Positions 9,022-16,881 of a stretch of 64,000 bases of DNA are shown here, in pieces. The first letter of the stretch is position 1. Each line of letters starts with the position of its first letter. Below the pieces are notes generated by a model that was not told the origin of the DNA, made no database searches, and was given only the letters and a program-made list of their open reading frames with translations. This stretch comes from Pseudomonas sp. CFBP13508 (GTDB lineage: Bacteria > Pseudomonadota > Gammaproteobacteria > Pseudomonadales > Pseudomonadaceae), in contig NZ_QFZZ01000005.1 of assembly GCF_005233515.1 (NCBI RefSeq), forward strand, positions 390,577 through 454,576, written 5' to 3'. Position numbers and translations under genes: made by a program.

Positions 9022-10443
9022 ATGAAATTGTCGATGCCGCGATTCGATCAAGCCCCTGTCTTGGTGGTCGGCGATGTCATGCTCGACCGTTACTGGCATG
9101 GCGGAACCTCACGGATTTCTCCTGAGGCGCCGGTGCCGGTGGTCAAGGTCGAGCAGATCGAAGATCGCCCGGGCGGTGCCGCCAACGTGGCGCTGAACAT
9201 TGCCGCGCTGGGCGCACCGGCATCGCTGGTGGGCGTGACCGGCGATGACGAAGCCGCCGACAGCCTGAGCAACAGTCTCAAGGGTGCGGGCGTACGAGCC
9301 CTGTTTCAGCGCATCGCCCATCAACCTACCATCGTCAAGCTGCGGGTCATGAGCCGGCATCAGCAACTGCTGCGTATCGATTTTGAAGAAGTGTTTGCCA
9401 CCGATGCGCTGGCATTGACCGCGCAGGTCGACGAGCTGCTGGAAGGCATCAAAGTGCTGGTGCTGTCGGATTACGGTAAAGGCGCGCTGAAGAATCATCA
9501 GACGCTGATCCAGGCCGCCCGTGCCAAGGGCATTCCGGTGCTGGCCGATCCGAAGGGCAAGGATTTTTCGATCTACCGCGGCGCCAGCCTGATCACGCCG
9601 AACCTCAGCGAGTTCGAAACCATCGTCGGTGGTTGCGCCGACGAGCACGAGCTGGTGAGCAAAGGCGCCGTGCTGATGCAGGAACTCGACCTCGGCGCAC
9701 TGCTGGTGACCCGCGGCGAACACGGCATGACCTTGTTGCGCCCGGATCATCCGGCGTTGCACCTGCCGGCCCGCGCCCGCGAAGTGTTCGACGTGACCGG
9801 TGCCGGCGATACGGTGATTTCGACATTGGCGGCAGCCATTGCCGCTGGCGAAGAACTGCCGCACGCGGTGGCGCTGGCCAATCTGGCGGCCGGTATCGTC
9901 GTCGGCAAGCTCGGTACAGCAGCGATCAGCGCCCCGGAGCTGCGCCGCGCCATTCAGCGCGAAGAGGGTTCGGAGCGAGGTGTGCTGGGTCTTGAGCAAC
10001 TACTGCTGGCGGTTGACGATGCCCGTGCGCACAACGAGCGGATTGTCTTCACCAATGGCTGCTTCGACATCCTCCATGCCGGCCACGTGACCTATCTGGA
10101 GCAGGCCCGCGCTCAAGGCGATCGTCTGATCGTCGCGGTCAACGATGACGCCTCGGTCAGCCGCCTGAAAGGGCCGGGCCGGCCGATCAACAGCGTTGAT
10201 CGACGCATGGCGGTACTTGCCGGTCTCGGCGCGGTGGACTGGGTGATCAGCTTTTCTGAAGGCACGCCGGAAAACCTGCTGCGCGAGGTCAAACCGGATG
10301 TGTTGGTCAAGGGCGGCGATTACGGCATCGATCAGGTAGTCGGCGCCGATATCGTTACCGCTTACGGCGGCACCGTGAAAGTTTTGGGTCTGGTGGAAAA
10401 CAGCTCGACGACAGCGATCGTGGAAAAGATCCGCGGCCGATAA
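9022..10443 (+). CDS. hldE: Bifunctional heptose 7-phosphate kinase / heptose 1-phosphate adenylyltransferase HldE
   Basis: The 473-residue protein joins two enzymes. Residues 1 to about 330 form a PfkB/ribokinase-like kinase, with GGAANVALN near 50 and the catalytic DVTGAGDTV near 260. Residues about 340-473 form a nucleotidyltransferase with the FTNGCFDILHAGH motif. Together they make ADP-heptose precursor for the LPS inner core in the cytoplasm. The length fits the family (about 474). The start at the ATG of MKLSMPRFD is the conserved N-terminus. A REPIN-type repeat begins immediately after the stop. Confidence 0.96.
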   Translation: MKLSMPRFDQAPVLVVGDVMLDRYWHGGTSRISPEAPVPVVKVEQIEDRPGGAANVALNIAALGAPASLVGVTGDDEAADSLSNSLKGAGVRALFQRIAHQPTIVKLRVMSRHQQLLRIDFEEVFATDALALTAQVDELLEGIKVLVLSDYGKGALKNHQTLIQAARAKGIPVLADPKGKDFSIYRGASLITPNLSEFETIVGGCADEHELVSKGAVLMQELDLGALLVTRGEHGMTLLRPDHPALHLPARAREVFDVTGAGDTVISTLAAAIAAGEELPHAVALANLAAGIVVGKLGTAAISAPELRRAIQREEGSERGVLGLEQLLLAVDDARAHNERIVFTNGCFDILHAGHVTYLEQARAQGDRLIVAVNDDASVSRLKGPGRPINSVDRRMAVLAGLGAVDWVISFSEGTPENLLREVKPDVLVKGGDYGIDQVVGADIVTAYGGTVKVLGLVENSSTTAIVEKIRGR

Positions 10444-10523
10444 GATCAAAAGATCGCAGCCTGCGGCAGCTCCTACAGGGAAATACATTCCAATGCAGGA
10501 GTTGTCGAAGGCTGCGATCTTTT
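10444..10523. repeat. REPIN-type inverted repeat pair
   Basis: Two arms that read AAAAGATCGCAGCCT...CTCCTACAGG and, inverted, CAGGAGTTGTC...GGCTGCGATCTTTT are separated by a short spacer. The same sequence family recurs at 46962-47057 (pair) and 63864-63901 (single arm). It starts directly at the hldE stop codon and separates hldE from the convergent gene at 10528. Confidence 0.85.
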
Positions 10524-10527
10524 GCTT

Positions 10528-11496
10528 TCAGGAATTCACTTTCTTGCGCGGTACGATTTTCTTCAGCAACTGCCTGGCCTTGCCGCGCAGGCGTGCCAGT
10601 CCAGTGGCCTTCTCTGGTGGCGTCAGGCCCTGTTGGCGCAACCAGTCCTTCCAGCGAATCCGCTCATCGCGCACCAGCCAGCCATCCTGTCGGGCAAAGC
10701 TTTCAGCCAGATACAGACCGCGCGTACTCGCCGGATACAGTTGATCCTTTTTCAGCGTATACAACTCGGGCAGCGGCTGACCGTCGTGCAATGGCATCAA
10801 GTACAGGTCAGGCCGTTTGCGATCGAGCCGCGCCACCAGTTGATCGCCTTCCAGACGCTCATCGACATGAAACAGGCTCAGGGATTTCGCTTCCTTGGGT
10901 ACGTCCAGGCGCAAGTCATAGATCAATTGCAGTGATGCCGTCGGCAAATGCACGTAGGCCCGTGGCCGCTCCAGCAATTGCAGGTTGGCGCAGCGCACCG
11001 GCCGTGCGGATCCGGACAATGGCGTAAGGCGGAACGGCAGCGCTTCGCGGTAATGCAGCGCGGCGGAGTAGGGCGCAGGCAGCCAGGTGTCGTTGAAACG
11101 CCCGCCGAGCCAGCCTTCCGGGGTTTCCAGCAGACACTCTTCGGCAATTTCCTGAATCGCTGTGTGCAGCGGAATATTCAATTCGTGGGCCGGCACGTAG
11201 CCGGAAATCAGCTTCAGTACCACGTCGCCGCGATCCTGCCGACGCTGGCGCACCAGCACCCAGTAATCGCGATTCTGCCAATGCAGGGTCAGGCGCACGG
11301 ACACGCCGAGGTTGGCCAGTTCCAGGGCGAAGCGCTCGCTGTCGGCGACGCTGACCGGTTTACGCCGTTGCAGGGTCTGGGCGAAGTTCAGCGGCATGCC
11401 GACGCTCTGATAGCTCAGGCCTTCGGGTGTGGCTTCGACGAACAGCGGCAGCGTCTTGAAGTTGCTCGGGTTCTTGCGGATGAGCGTGCGCGGCAT
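10528..11496 (-). CDS. Conserved hypothetical protein (PA4993-like) with a degenerate Nudix-like segment
   Basis: The 322-residue product has no signal peptide or membrane helix and ends in a basic tail (LLKKIVPRKK). I recognise it as a Pseudomonas conserved hypothetical that lies near hldE. Around residues 95-120, the segment GYVPAHE, nine residues, then QEIAEECLL resembles a Nudix box: the EE pair and preceding E are present, but the arginine is replaced by Q and the glycine by L. Catalytic activity is therefore doubtful. Some databases call this family a metal ABC transporter ATPase, which the sequence does not support. No function is assigned. Confidence 0.7.
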   Translation of the reverse strand: MPRTLIRKNPSNFKTLPLFVEATPEGLSYQSVGMPLNFAQTLQRRKPVSVADSERFALELANLGVSVRLTLHWQNRDYWVLVRQRRQDRGDVVLKLISGYVPAHELNIPLHTAIQEIAEECLLETPEGWLGGRFNDTWLPAPYSAALHYREALPFRLTPLSGSARPVRCANLQLLERPRAYVHLPTASLQLIYDLRLDVPKEAKSLSLFHVDERLEGDQLVARLDRKRPDLYLMPLHDGQPLPELYTLKKDQLYPASTRGLYLAESFARQDGWLVRDERIRWKDWLRQQGLTPPEKATGLARLRGKARQLLKKIVPRKKVNS

Positions 11497-11527
11497 ATCG
11501 GCTCCTGCTTAAGGCCGCGGGGCGGCG

Positions 11528-12340
11528 TCAGTGACCACGCAGGACCTGGGCAACGGTCGCGGCGTTATGGGCGAGGTGCAGCGGATTGATGGTGCCGACA
11601 ATAGCACTGGCGACGCCGGGCTGAGTGAACAGCAACTCGAAGCTGGCGCGCACCGGATCGACTCCCGGACTCAGACAGACATGACCGCTGGCCAAGGCTT
11701 TTTTCACCAGAATCGCTTTGCCGTGGGCAGCAGCATAGTCAATGACCGCCTTTTCGTTTTGTTCGTTCAGATTGTAGGTGACCATCGCACAGTCGCCTTG
11801 CTCCAGCGCTTTCAAGCCGCCTTCGACGGTTTTGCCGGAAAAGCCGAAGCCGCGAATCTTGCCCTCGGCCTTCAGCGCCGCGAGGGTGACGTACACCTCT
11901 TCGTGCTCAAGGATGGCCATGTCGTTGCCGTCCGAGTGCACGAGGACCAGGTCGATAAAATCCGTTTCCAGACGTTGCAGGCTGCGTTCGACCGACATTC
12001 GCGTGTGCGCAGCGCTGAAGTCGTGGCGCGACAGGCCGTCGGCAAACTCTTCGCCGACCTTGCTGACAATCACCCAATCCTGTCGCTGGCCGCGTAGCAG
12101 CGGGCCGAGGCGTTCTTCGCTGCGACCATAGGCCGGTGCGGTGTCGATCAGGTTGATGCCCAGATCCCGCGCCTGGCGCAGCAGCATGCGCGCCTCGTCA
12201 TCGCCGGGAATCTGAAAGCCGTTGGGGTATTTCACCCCTTGATCGCGGCCGAGTTTGACTGTGCCCAGGCCCAACGGCGAAACCGACAGGCCGGTGCTGC
12301 CCAGCGGGCGATGCAGTTCGTGCAGAGTGGCGATGGTCAT
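11528..12340 (-). CDS. Aldo/keto reductase family oxidoreductase
   Basis: The 270-residue TIM-barrel reductase carries the family residues: NLIDTAPAYGRSE with catalytic Asp and Tyr (about residues 55-67), a lysine in VIVSKVGEE, and the LVLVHSDG segment with the histidine. The C-terminal part ends in a NADPH-binding pattern (AIVGTINPLHLAHN). It likely reduces an aldehyde or ketone with NADPH; the substrate is unknown. Its ATG overlaps the stop of the upstream FAD oxidoreductase gene in an ATGA, so the two form an operon. This matches PAO1 PA4992 after PA4991. Confidence 0.85.
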   Translation of the reverse strand: MTIATLHELHRPLGSTGLSVSPLGLGTVKLGRDQGVKYPNGFQIPGDDEARMLLRQARDLGINLIDTAPAYGRSEERLGPLLRGQRQDWVIVSKVGEEFADGLSRHDFSAAHTRMSVERSLQRLETDFIDLVLVHSDGNDMAILEHEEVYVTLAALKAEGKIRGFGFSGKTVEGGLKALEQGDCAMVTYNLNEQNEKAVIDYAAAHGKAILVKKALASGHVCLSPGVDPVRASFELLFTQPGVASAIVGTINPLHLAHNAATVAQVLRGH

Positions 12341-13512
12341 GGCAGCAGTTGCTCCCACGCGGGTACGCCGAGCGGCGGTTTCGGCAATGGCGGCAGCGGT
12401 TCAGTCGCCTGCGGCTGGATGCCGTCGCGTTGCAGCGACGCGATAACGCGGTCGGCGAAGTCTGGCGCCAGTGCCAGTTTGGTCGGCCAGCCGACGAGCA
12501 AGCGACCCTCCTCGGCGAGGAAAGCGTTGTCCGGGCGGGTAAGGCCGCTTTGCAGCGGCTCGGCGCGGTCGACGCGCAGGGTTGCCCATTGCGTGGTGCT
12601 GAGGTCGATCCATGGCAGCAGCTGGGCGATTTCCTTTTGCGCGGTGGCGATCTGTTCGGCCGGCTCGCGGGCCACGCCTTCGCTTTCGGCAATGTCGCCG
12701 CCCATGTACCAGACCCACTGGCCGTCAGCGGCCGGGTGCGCGGTCACGGTGATGCGCGGCTTGGTGCCGCCGCCCAGGCAGTGCGCGTACAGCGGTTTCA
12801 AGCCGGGGCCCTTCGCGAGGATCATGTGCAGTGGTCGGCGCTGCATGGCCGGACGACTGAGGCCCAACGCTTCGAGCAGTTCGGCAGTGCCGGCGCCAGC
12901 ACTGAGGACGATGCGCTGGGCGCGGATCTCCCGCCCATCGACTTTCAGGCCGACCAGCACACCGGCTTCCAGCAGCGGCTCGATGACCTGACCGGCGAGC
13001 AGACCGTCGCCGGCCAGCTCGGCCAGACGCTGGATCAGGCTCGGCACGTCGACCACCAGTTCGGCGAGGCGATAGACCTTGCCCTTGAAACGCTTGTCTT
13101 GCAGGGCCGGCGGCAGTTCATCGCCCTTGACCTGATCGACCCGGCCACGCACGGCTTTACTGGCGAAGAAACTGGTGAGATTGCCGGCCAGTGTGCCTGG
13201 CGACCACAGGTAATGCGCTTCGGACAGCAGGCGCACGCCGGACAGATCCAGCTCGCCATTGCCGGCCAACGCCTCGCGCCAGCGGCGCGGCATGTCGGCG
13301 ATGGCTTCCGAGGCGCCAGTCAGCGCACCGTGCAGCGCGTATTTGGCGCCGCCATGGATGATGCCCTGGGACTTCACGCTCTGCCCGCCACCGAGGCTGG
13401 CGCTTTCCACCAGCACGGTCGAAAAACCCTGACCGCGCAGGCGCGCATTCAGCCAGAGGCCGGCGACACCAGCGCCGACAATCAGAATGTCGGTGGAAAT
13501 AACGGATGGCAT
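12337..13512 (-). CDS. FAD-dependent oxidoreductase (DAO family)
   Basis: This is a predicted 391-residue flavoprotein. The N-terminal Rossmann dinucleotide motif ILIVGAGVAGLWLN is at about residues 9-22, followed by the acidic LVES that ends the second strand. Further on it has the DAO-type GGGQSVKSQGIIHGG region and a substrate-domain arrangement like glycine oxidase or glycerol-3-phosphate dehydrogenase relatives. The C-terminal LLVGWPTKLALAP closes the FAD site. I chose the ATG at 13512; the frame upstream runs into a repeat. It is translated into the aldo/keto reductase with a 4-nt overlap, suggesting a shared redox pathway. The substrate is unknown. Confidence 0.82.
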   Translation of the reverse strand: MPSVISTDILIVGAGVAGLWLNARLRGQGFSTVLVESASLGGGQSVKSQGIIHGGAKYALHGALTGASEAIADMPRRWREALAGNGELDLSGVRLLSEAHYLWSPGTLAGNLTSFFASKAVRGRVDQVKGDELPPALQDKRFKGKVYRLAELVVDVPSLIQRLAELAGDGLLAGQVIEPLLEAGVLVGLKVDGREIRAQRIVLSAGAGTAELLEALGLSRPAMQRRPLHMILAKGPGLKPLYAHCLGGGTKPRITVTAHPAADGQWVWYMGGDIAESEGVAREPAEQIATAQKEIAQLLPWIDLSTTQWATLRVDRAEPLQSGLTRPDNAFLAEEGRLLVGWPTKLALAPDFADRVIASLQRDGIQPQATEPLPPLPKPPLGVPAWEQLLP

Positions 13513-13537
13513 GCAGCGACCTCGGAGCTTGAAGAAG

Positions 13538-13628
13538 CCGCAAGTTTCAAGCTTCAAGCTGCAAGCTGCAACCCGGACCAGCAAATCAGCAATGCTTGCG
13601 GCTTGCCGCTTGAAGCTTGCTGCTGCTT
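13538..13628. repeat. CAAGCTTGCAGC-type REP element
   Basis: Imperfect direct and inverted copies of CAAGCTTCAAGC/GCTTGAAGCTTGC fill the gap between the emrE-like gene and the FAD oxidoreductase gene. The same motif family appears at 20660-20757 after thiC. The arms could fold into a long hairpin in RNA. Confidence 0.7.
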
Positions 13629-13629
13629 T

Positions 13630-13962
13630 TTAATGCCCGGCGGTTTTCGAAAACAGCTGAATCACGACGACCCCCAGCACGATCAACGCCATCCCCAGCA
13701 TCGCCGGTACGTCGAGCTTCTGCCCGTAAATGAACAGAGCGGCGACGCTGACCATGACAATGCCCATCCCCGCCCAGACGGCATAGGCAACGCCCACCGG
13801 TACGGTGCGCACCACCAGCGTCAGCATCCAGAATGCGATCCCGTAGCCGACAATCACCAGAATCAGCGGCAGCGGCGTGCTGAAGCCCTTGACCGCTTTC
13901 ATCGAAACGGTGGCGATCACTTCGGCGCAGATGGCGATGGCCAGATAGACGTAGGCGTTCAT
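13630..13962 (-). CDS. emrE: Small multidrug resistance (SMR) efflux protein
   Basis: The 110-residue protein has four hydrophobic helices and the SMR signature. Glu14 in the first helix (LAIAICAEVIATVSMK) is the proton/drug-coupling residue, and the third helix has the AYAVWAGMGIV motif. It should exchange protons for cationic drugs such as quaternary ammonium compounds as an antiparallel dimer in the inner membrane. The MNAYVYLAI start is the standard N-terminus. It is divergent from a LysR regulator, with an inverted repeat between them. This matches PAO1 PA4990. Confidence 0.88.
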   Translation of the reverse strand: MNAYVYLAIAICAEVIATVSMKAVKGFSTPLPLILVIVGYGIAFWMLTLVVRTVPVGVAYAVWAGMGIVMVSVAALFIYGQKLDVPAMLGMALIVLGVVVIQLFSKTAGH

Positions 13963-14036
13963 GGTTGTGATCCTCAAATAAAACGTTGCTTGCTGAGGTG
14001 ACATTCTAGGGACTGCTCAGATGGGGTAAAGTCATT

Positions 14037-14059
14037 ACCTATCTGTTCTAGAGATAGGT
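14037..14059. promoter_or_regulatory. Candidate LysR operator between emrE and the LysR gene
   Basis: The inverted repeat ACCTATCT-7 nt-AGATAGGT lies 11 bp before the LysR start codon. LysR proteins commonly bind such dyads to regulate themselves and a divergent target. The assignment is inferred from symmetry and position. Confidence 0.55.
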
Positions 14060-14070
14060 CGAAAGCGCGC

Positions 14071-14967
14071 ATGCAATGGAATCTTGAGCAGCTACGCATA
14101 TTTGTCGACGTCGCCGAGCAGCGTTCGTTCTCCGCCGTGGCGCGCCGACAACGCAAGGCGCAATCGGCGATCAGCAGTGCTGTTGCGATGCTCGAAGAGG
14201 ATTTGGGCGTGAGTCTGTTCGAGCGCAGCAGCGGTCGGCAGCCGATGCTCACCGAGGCGGGCGCGGCGTTGCTGGAAGAAGCCCGCGAAGTGTTGCGCCA
14301 GTGCGAGCGCCTCAACGGCAGGGCCATGGCCATGCTGCGCGGCCAGGAGGCGCAATTGCGAATGGCTCAGGACGAGGCGATGCCGTATCAGGCGCTGGTG
14401 GAAAGTTTCGGTGAACTGGCCGAGCAGTTTCCCAGCCTGGAAGTGCAACTGACTAGCGCCGCCCAAGGTGAAGTTGCACGCAAACTGGTCGAGCGTCGGG
14501 CCGACCTCGGCCTGCTGTTCTATCACGATGAAATCCCCGAAGCCCTTGAGCGCCGCGTGCTGGGTCGAGTGGAAATGGTCACGGTCTGCGGCGTCAATCA
14601 TCCGCTGGCGCAGCAGGCTTACGTGACGTGCGAGCAACTGGCGCAGCACCGGCAATTGCTGATGTCGACGCAGACCAGCGTCTATCCCGGCAACGAGCCG
14701 GCCAGCCCGCAGGTGTGGCGCGCCGACAGCTTTTACGTGATGTCCGAATGGCTGGTGCGCGATCTCGGCTGGGCGTGGTTGCCGCGCCACGTTGTGCAGT
14801 ACTCGGCGTATCAGGGCCAAATGGTTGAACTCGATAGCGAATGGACGCCGCCAGCGCTGGTGGTGGAACTGGTCTGGCGCCGCGACGAACCGCTCGGCCC
14901 GGCCGCGCGCTGGCTGGCGGAACGTTTTGCCGTGCACTTGCGGGCGATCGGCGACAAAAGCCGATAA
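14071..14967 (+). CDS. LysR-family transcriptional regulator
   Basis: The 298-residue protein has the LysR winged helix-turn-helix at residues 1-60 (EQLRIFVDVAEQRSFSAVARR, then the SAISSAVAMLEEDLGVSLFER recognition part), followed by a periplasmic-binding-protein-like effector domain (about 90-290). It is divergent from the SMR pump gene, which is the obvious candidate target, and starts 11 bp from a dyad symmetric sequence. It matches PAO1 PA4989 by position. The ligand is unknown. Its stop is only 11 bp from waaA, so it may be cotranscribed with that gene. Confidence 0.88.
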   Translation: MQWNLEQLRIFVDVAEQRSFSAVARRQRKAQSAISSAVAMLEEDLGVSLFERSSGRQPMLTEAGAALLEEAREVLRQCERLNGRAMAMLRGQEAQLRMAQDEAMPYQALVESFGELAEQFPSLEVQLTSAAQGEVARKLVERRADLGLLFYHDEIPEALERRVLGRVEMVTVCGVNHPLAQQAYVTCEQLAQHRQLLMSTQTSVYPGNEPASPQVWRADSFYVMSEWLVRDLGWAWLPRHVVQYSAYQGQMVELDSEWTPPALVVELVWRRDEPLGPAARWLAERFAVHLRAIGDKSR

Positions 14968-14978
14968 ACTCCGCCGCC

Positions 14979-16253
14979 ATGAATAGAACTCTCTACACCG
15001 CGCTGTTTTACCTGGGGCTGCCATTGGTGGCGATTCGGCTGTGGCTGCGCGCACGCAAGGCGCCGGCCTATGCCAAGCGCATTGGCGAGCGCTTTACTCT
15101 TGGCATGCCGACCTTGCAGCCCGGCGGCATCTGGGTGCACGCGGTGTCGGTCGGCGAAAGCATTGCTGCCGCGCCGATGATCCGCGCGCTGCTGGAGCGC
15201 TATCCGACGCTGCCGATCACCGTGACCTGCATGACCCCGACCGGTTCGGAGCGGATTCAGGCACTGTTCGCCAACGAGCCGCGCATGCAGCACTGTTATT
15301 TGCCGTACGACTTGCCGTGTGCGGCGGCGCGTTTTCTTGATCGCGTGCAGCCGAAACTTGCGGTGATCATGGAAACCGAGCTGTGGCCCAACCATATTCA
15401 TCAATGTGCCAAGCGCGGAATTCCGGTGGCCTTGGCCAATGGGCGACTGTCCGAGCGCTCGGCACGCGGTTATGGCCGCTTCAGTAAATTGACCGCGCCG
15501 ATGCTGGATGAGATGAGCCTGTTCGCCGTGCAGACCGAAGCCGAGGCCCAGCGCTTCCGTGATCTGGGCGCCCGGCCGGAGACGGTTGAAGTCACCGGCT
15601 CGATCAAGTTCGACCTGACCATCGACCCGCAACTGCTGCAACGCGCAGCCGAACTGCGTAACCAATGGCAGGCGCAGGATCGCCCGGTATGGATCGCCGC
15701 GAGCACTCACGAAGGCGAAGACGAAGTGGTGCTTGACGCCCATCGTCGATTGCTTGCCAGCCATCCCGATGCGTTGCTGATTCTGGTACCGCGTCATCCC
15801 GAGCGCTTCAATTCGGTGTTCGACCTGTGCCAGCGCGAAGGTTTCGCCACGGTACGTCGCTCGACCGGGGCCAATGTCGATGCGCAGACGCGCGTGCTGC
15901 TTGGCGACACCATGGGCGAGTTGCTGTTTCTCTATGCCCTGGCCGACAGCGCATTTGTCGGCGGCAGTCTGGTGCCGAATGGCGGGCACAACCTGCTCGA
16001 ACCCGCCGCGCTGGCGAAACCGGTACTCAGCGGCCCGCACCTGTTCAACTTCCTCGACATCGCCGCGCAGTTGCGCGAAGCCGGGGCGTTGGCCGAAGTG
16101 GATGATGCCGAAGGCCTCGCAGTCGAGGTGCAGCGCTTGTTCGAACTGCCGCGTGATGCGCAGCGCATGGCCGAGGCCGGGCTGGCGGTGATGCGCCGCA
16201 ATCAGGGCGCGTTACAGCGGCTGGTGGATGGCTTGGCGCGGCTGATCCAATAA
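14979..16253 (+). CDS. waaA: 3-deoxy-D-manno-octulosonic acid (Kdo) transferase WaaA
   Basis: The 424-residue GT-B enzyme adds Kdo from CMP-Kdo to lipid IVA at the cytoplasmic face of the inner membrane. The N-terminus is a hydrophobic anchor (residues about 3-22). The family motifs include the IWVHAVSVGE stretch near residue 50 with the catalytic Glu, VIMETELWPN near 130, and FVGGSLVPNGGHNLLEPAA near 327. The ATG at 14979 is the standard start; the open frame upstream overlaps the LysR gene and was not used. The tandem-repeat array begins about 18 bp after the stop. Confidence 0.95.
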   Translation: MNRTLYTALFYLGLPLVAIRLWLRARKAPAYAKRIGERFTLGMPTLQPGGIWVHAVSVGESIAAAPMIRALLERYPTLPITVTCMTPTGSERIQALFANEPRMQHCYLPYDLPCAAARFLDRVQPKLAVIMETELWPNHIHQCAKRGIPVALANGRLSERSARGYGRFSKLTAPMLDEMSLFAVQTEAEAQRFRDLGARPETVEVTGSIKFDLTIDPQLLQRAAELRNQWQAQDRPVWIAASTHEGEDEVVLDAHRRLLASHPDALLILVPRHPERFNSVFDLCQREGFATVRRSTGANVDAQTRVLLGDTMGELLFLYALADSAFVGGSLVPNGGHNLLEPAALAKPVLSGPHLFNFLDIAAQLREAGALAEVDDAEGLAVEVQRLFELPRDAQRMAEAGLAVMRRNQGALQRLVDGLARLIQ

Positions 16254-16270
16254 TCGCCTGGAATATTACC

Positions 16271-16881
16271 GTGGCGAGGGGATTCATCCCCGCTGGGGTG
16301 CGAAGCAGCCCCAAAACCATTCAGCGCGGTGATTCAGTCAGATCTGGCAAGCCGGATTTACGACTGCTGCGCAGCCGGACGGGGATAAATCCCCTCACCA
16401 CAGGGGTTCATTCCAGATTGTTCATGGCCGGGCCTTACTGTGGCGAGGGGATTTATCCCCGCTGGGTTGCGAAGCAGCCCCAAACCATTCAGCGCGGTGA
16501 TTCAGTCAGATCTGGCAAGCCGGATTTACGACTGCTGCGCAGCCGGACGGGGATAAATCCCCTCACCACAGAGGTTCATTCAGATTGTTTATGGCCGGGC
16601 CATACTGTGGCGAGGGGATTTATCCCCGCTGGGTTGCGAAGCAGCCCCAAAACCATTCAGCGCGGTGATTCAGTCAGATCTGACAAACAGGATCTACGAC
16701 TGCTGCGCAGCCGGACGGGGATAAATCCCCTCACCACAGGGATTCATCCCCGCTGGGTTGCGAAGCGGCCCCGAAACCATTCAGCGCGGTGATTCAGTCA
16801 GATCTGACAAGCAGGATTTACGACTGCTGCGCAGCCGGACGGGGATAAATCCCCTCACCACAGGGGATTCATCCAGATTGT
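16271..16881. repeat. Four-unit tandem repeat array built on a REP-like palindrome
   Basis: Units start at about 16271, 16440 and 16607 (periods of 169 and 167 bp), and a shortened fourth starts near 16738 with its beginning missing. Each unit opens with GTGGCGAGGGGATTTATCCCC and ends with GGGGATAAATCCCCTCACCAC, so the ends are inverted. Each is followed by a short link containing TTTATGGCCGGGCC or a near copy, which is also the last codons and stop of the adjacent TolC-family gene. The array fills the 628-bp gap between waaA and that gene. An open frame across it is a by-product of the repeat. Confidence 0.9.

Noticed and set aside
12349..14001. A 550-codon plus-strand open frame opposite the FAD oxidoreductase and emrE genes
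   Set aside because: Crosses two minus-strand genes and the repeat between them, and its protein looks random in composition.
16271..16792. A 173-codon open frame through the tandem array
   Set aside because: The protein is repeats of the same REP-derived peptide (RSRTGINPLTT), with no resemblance to known proteins and no ribosome site. It is a by-product of unit length and stop-free repeats.
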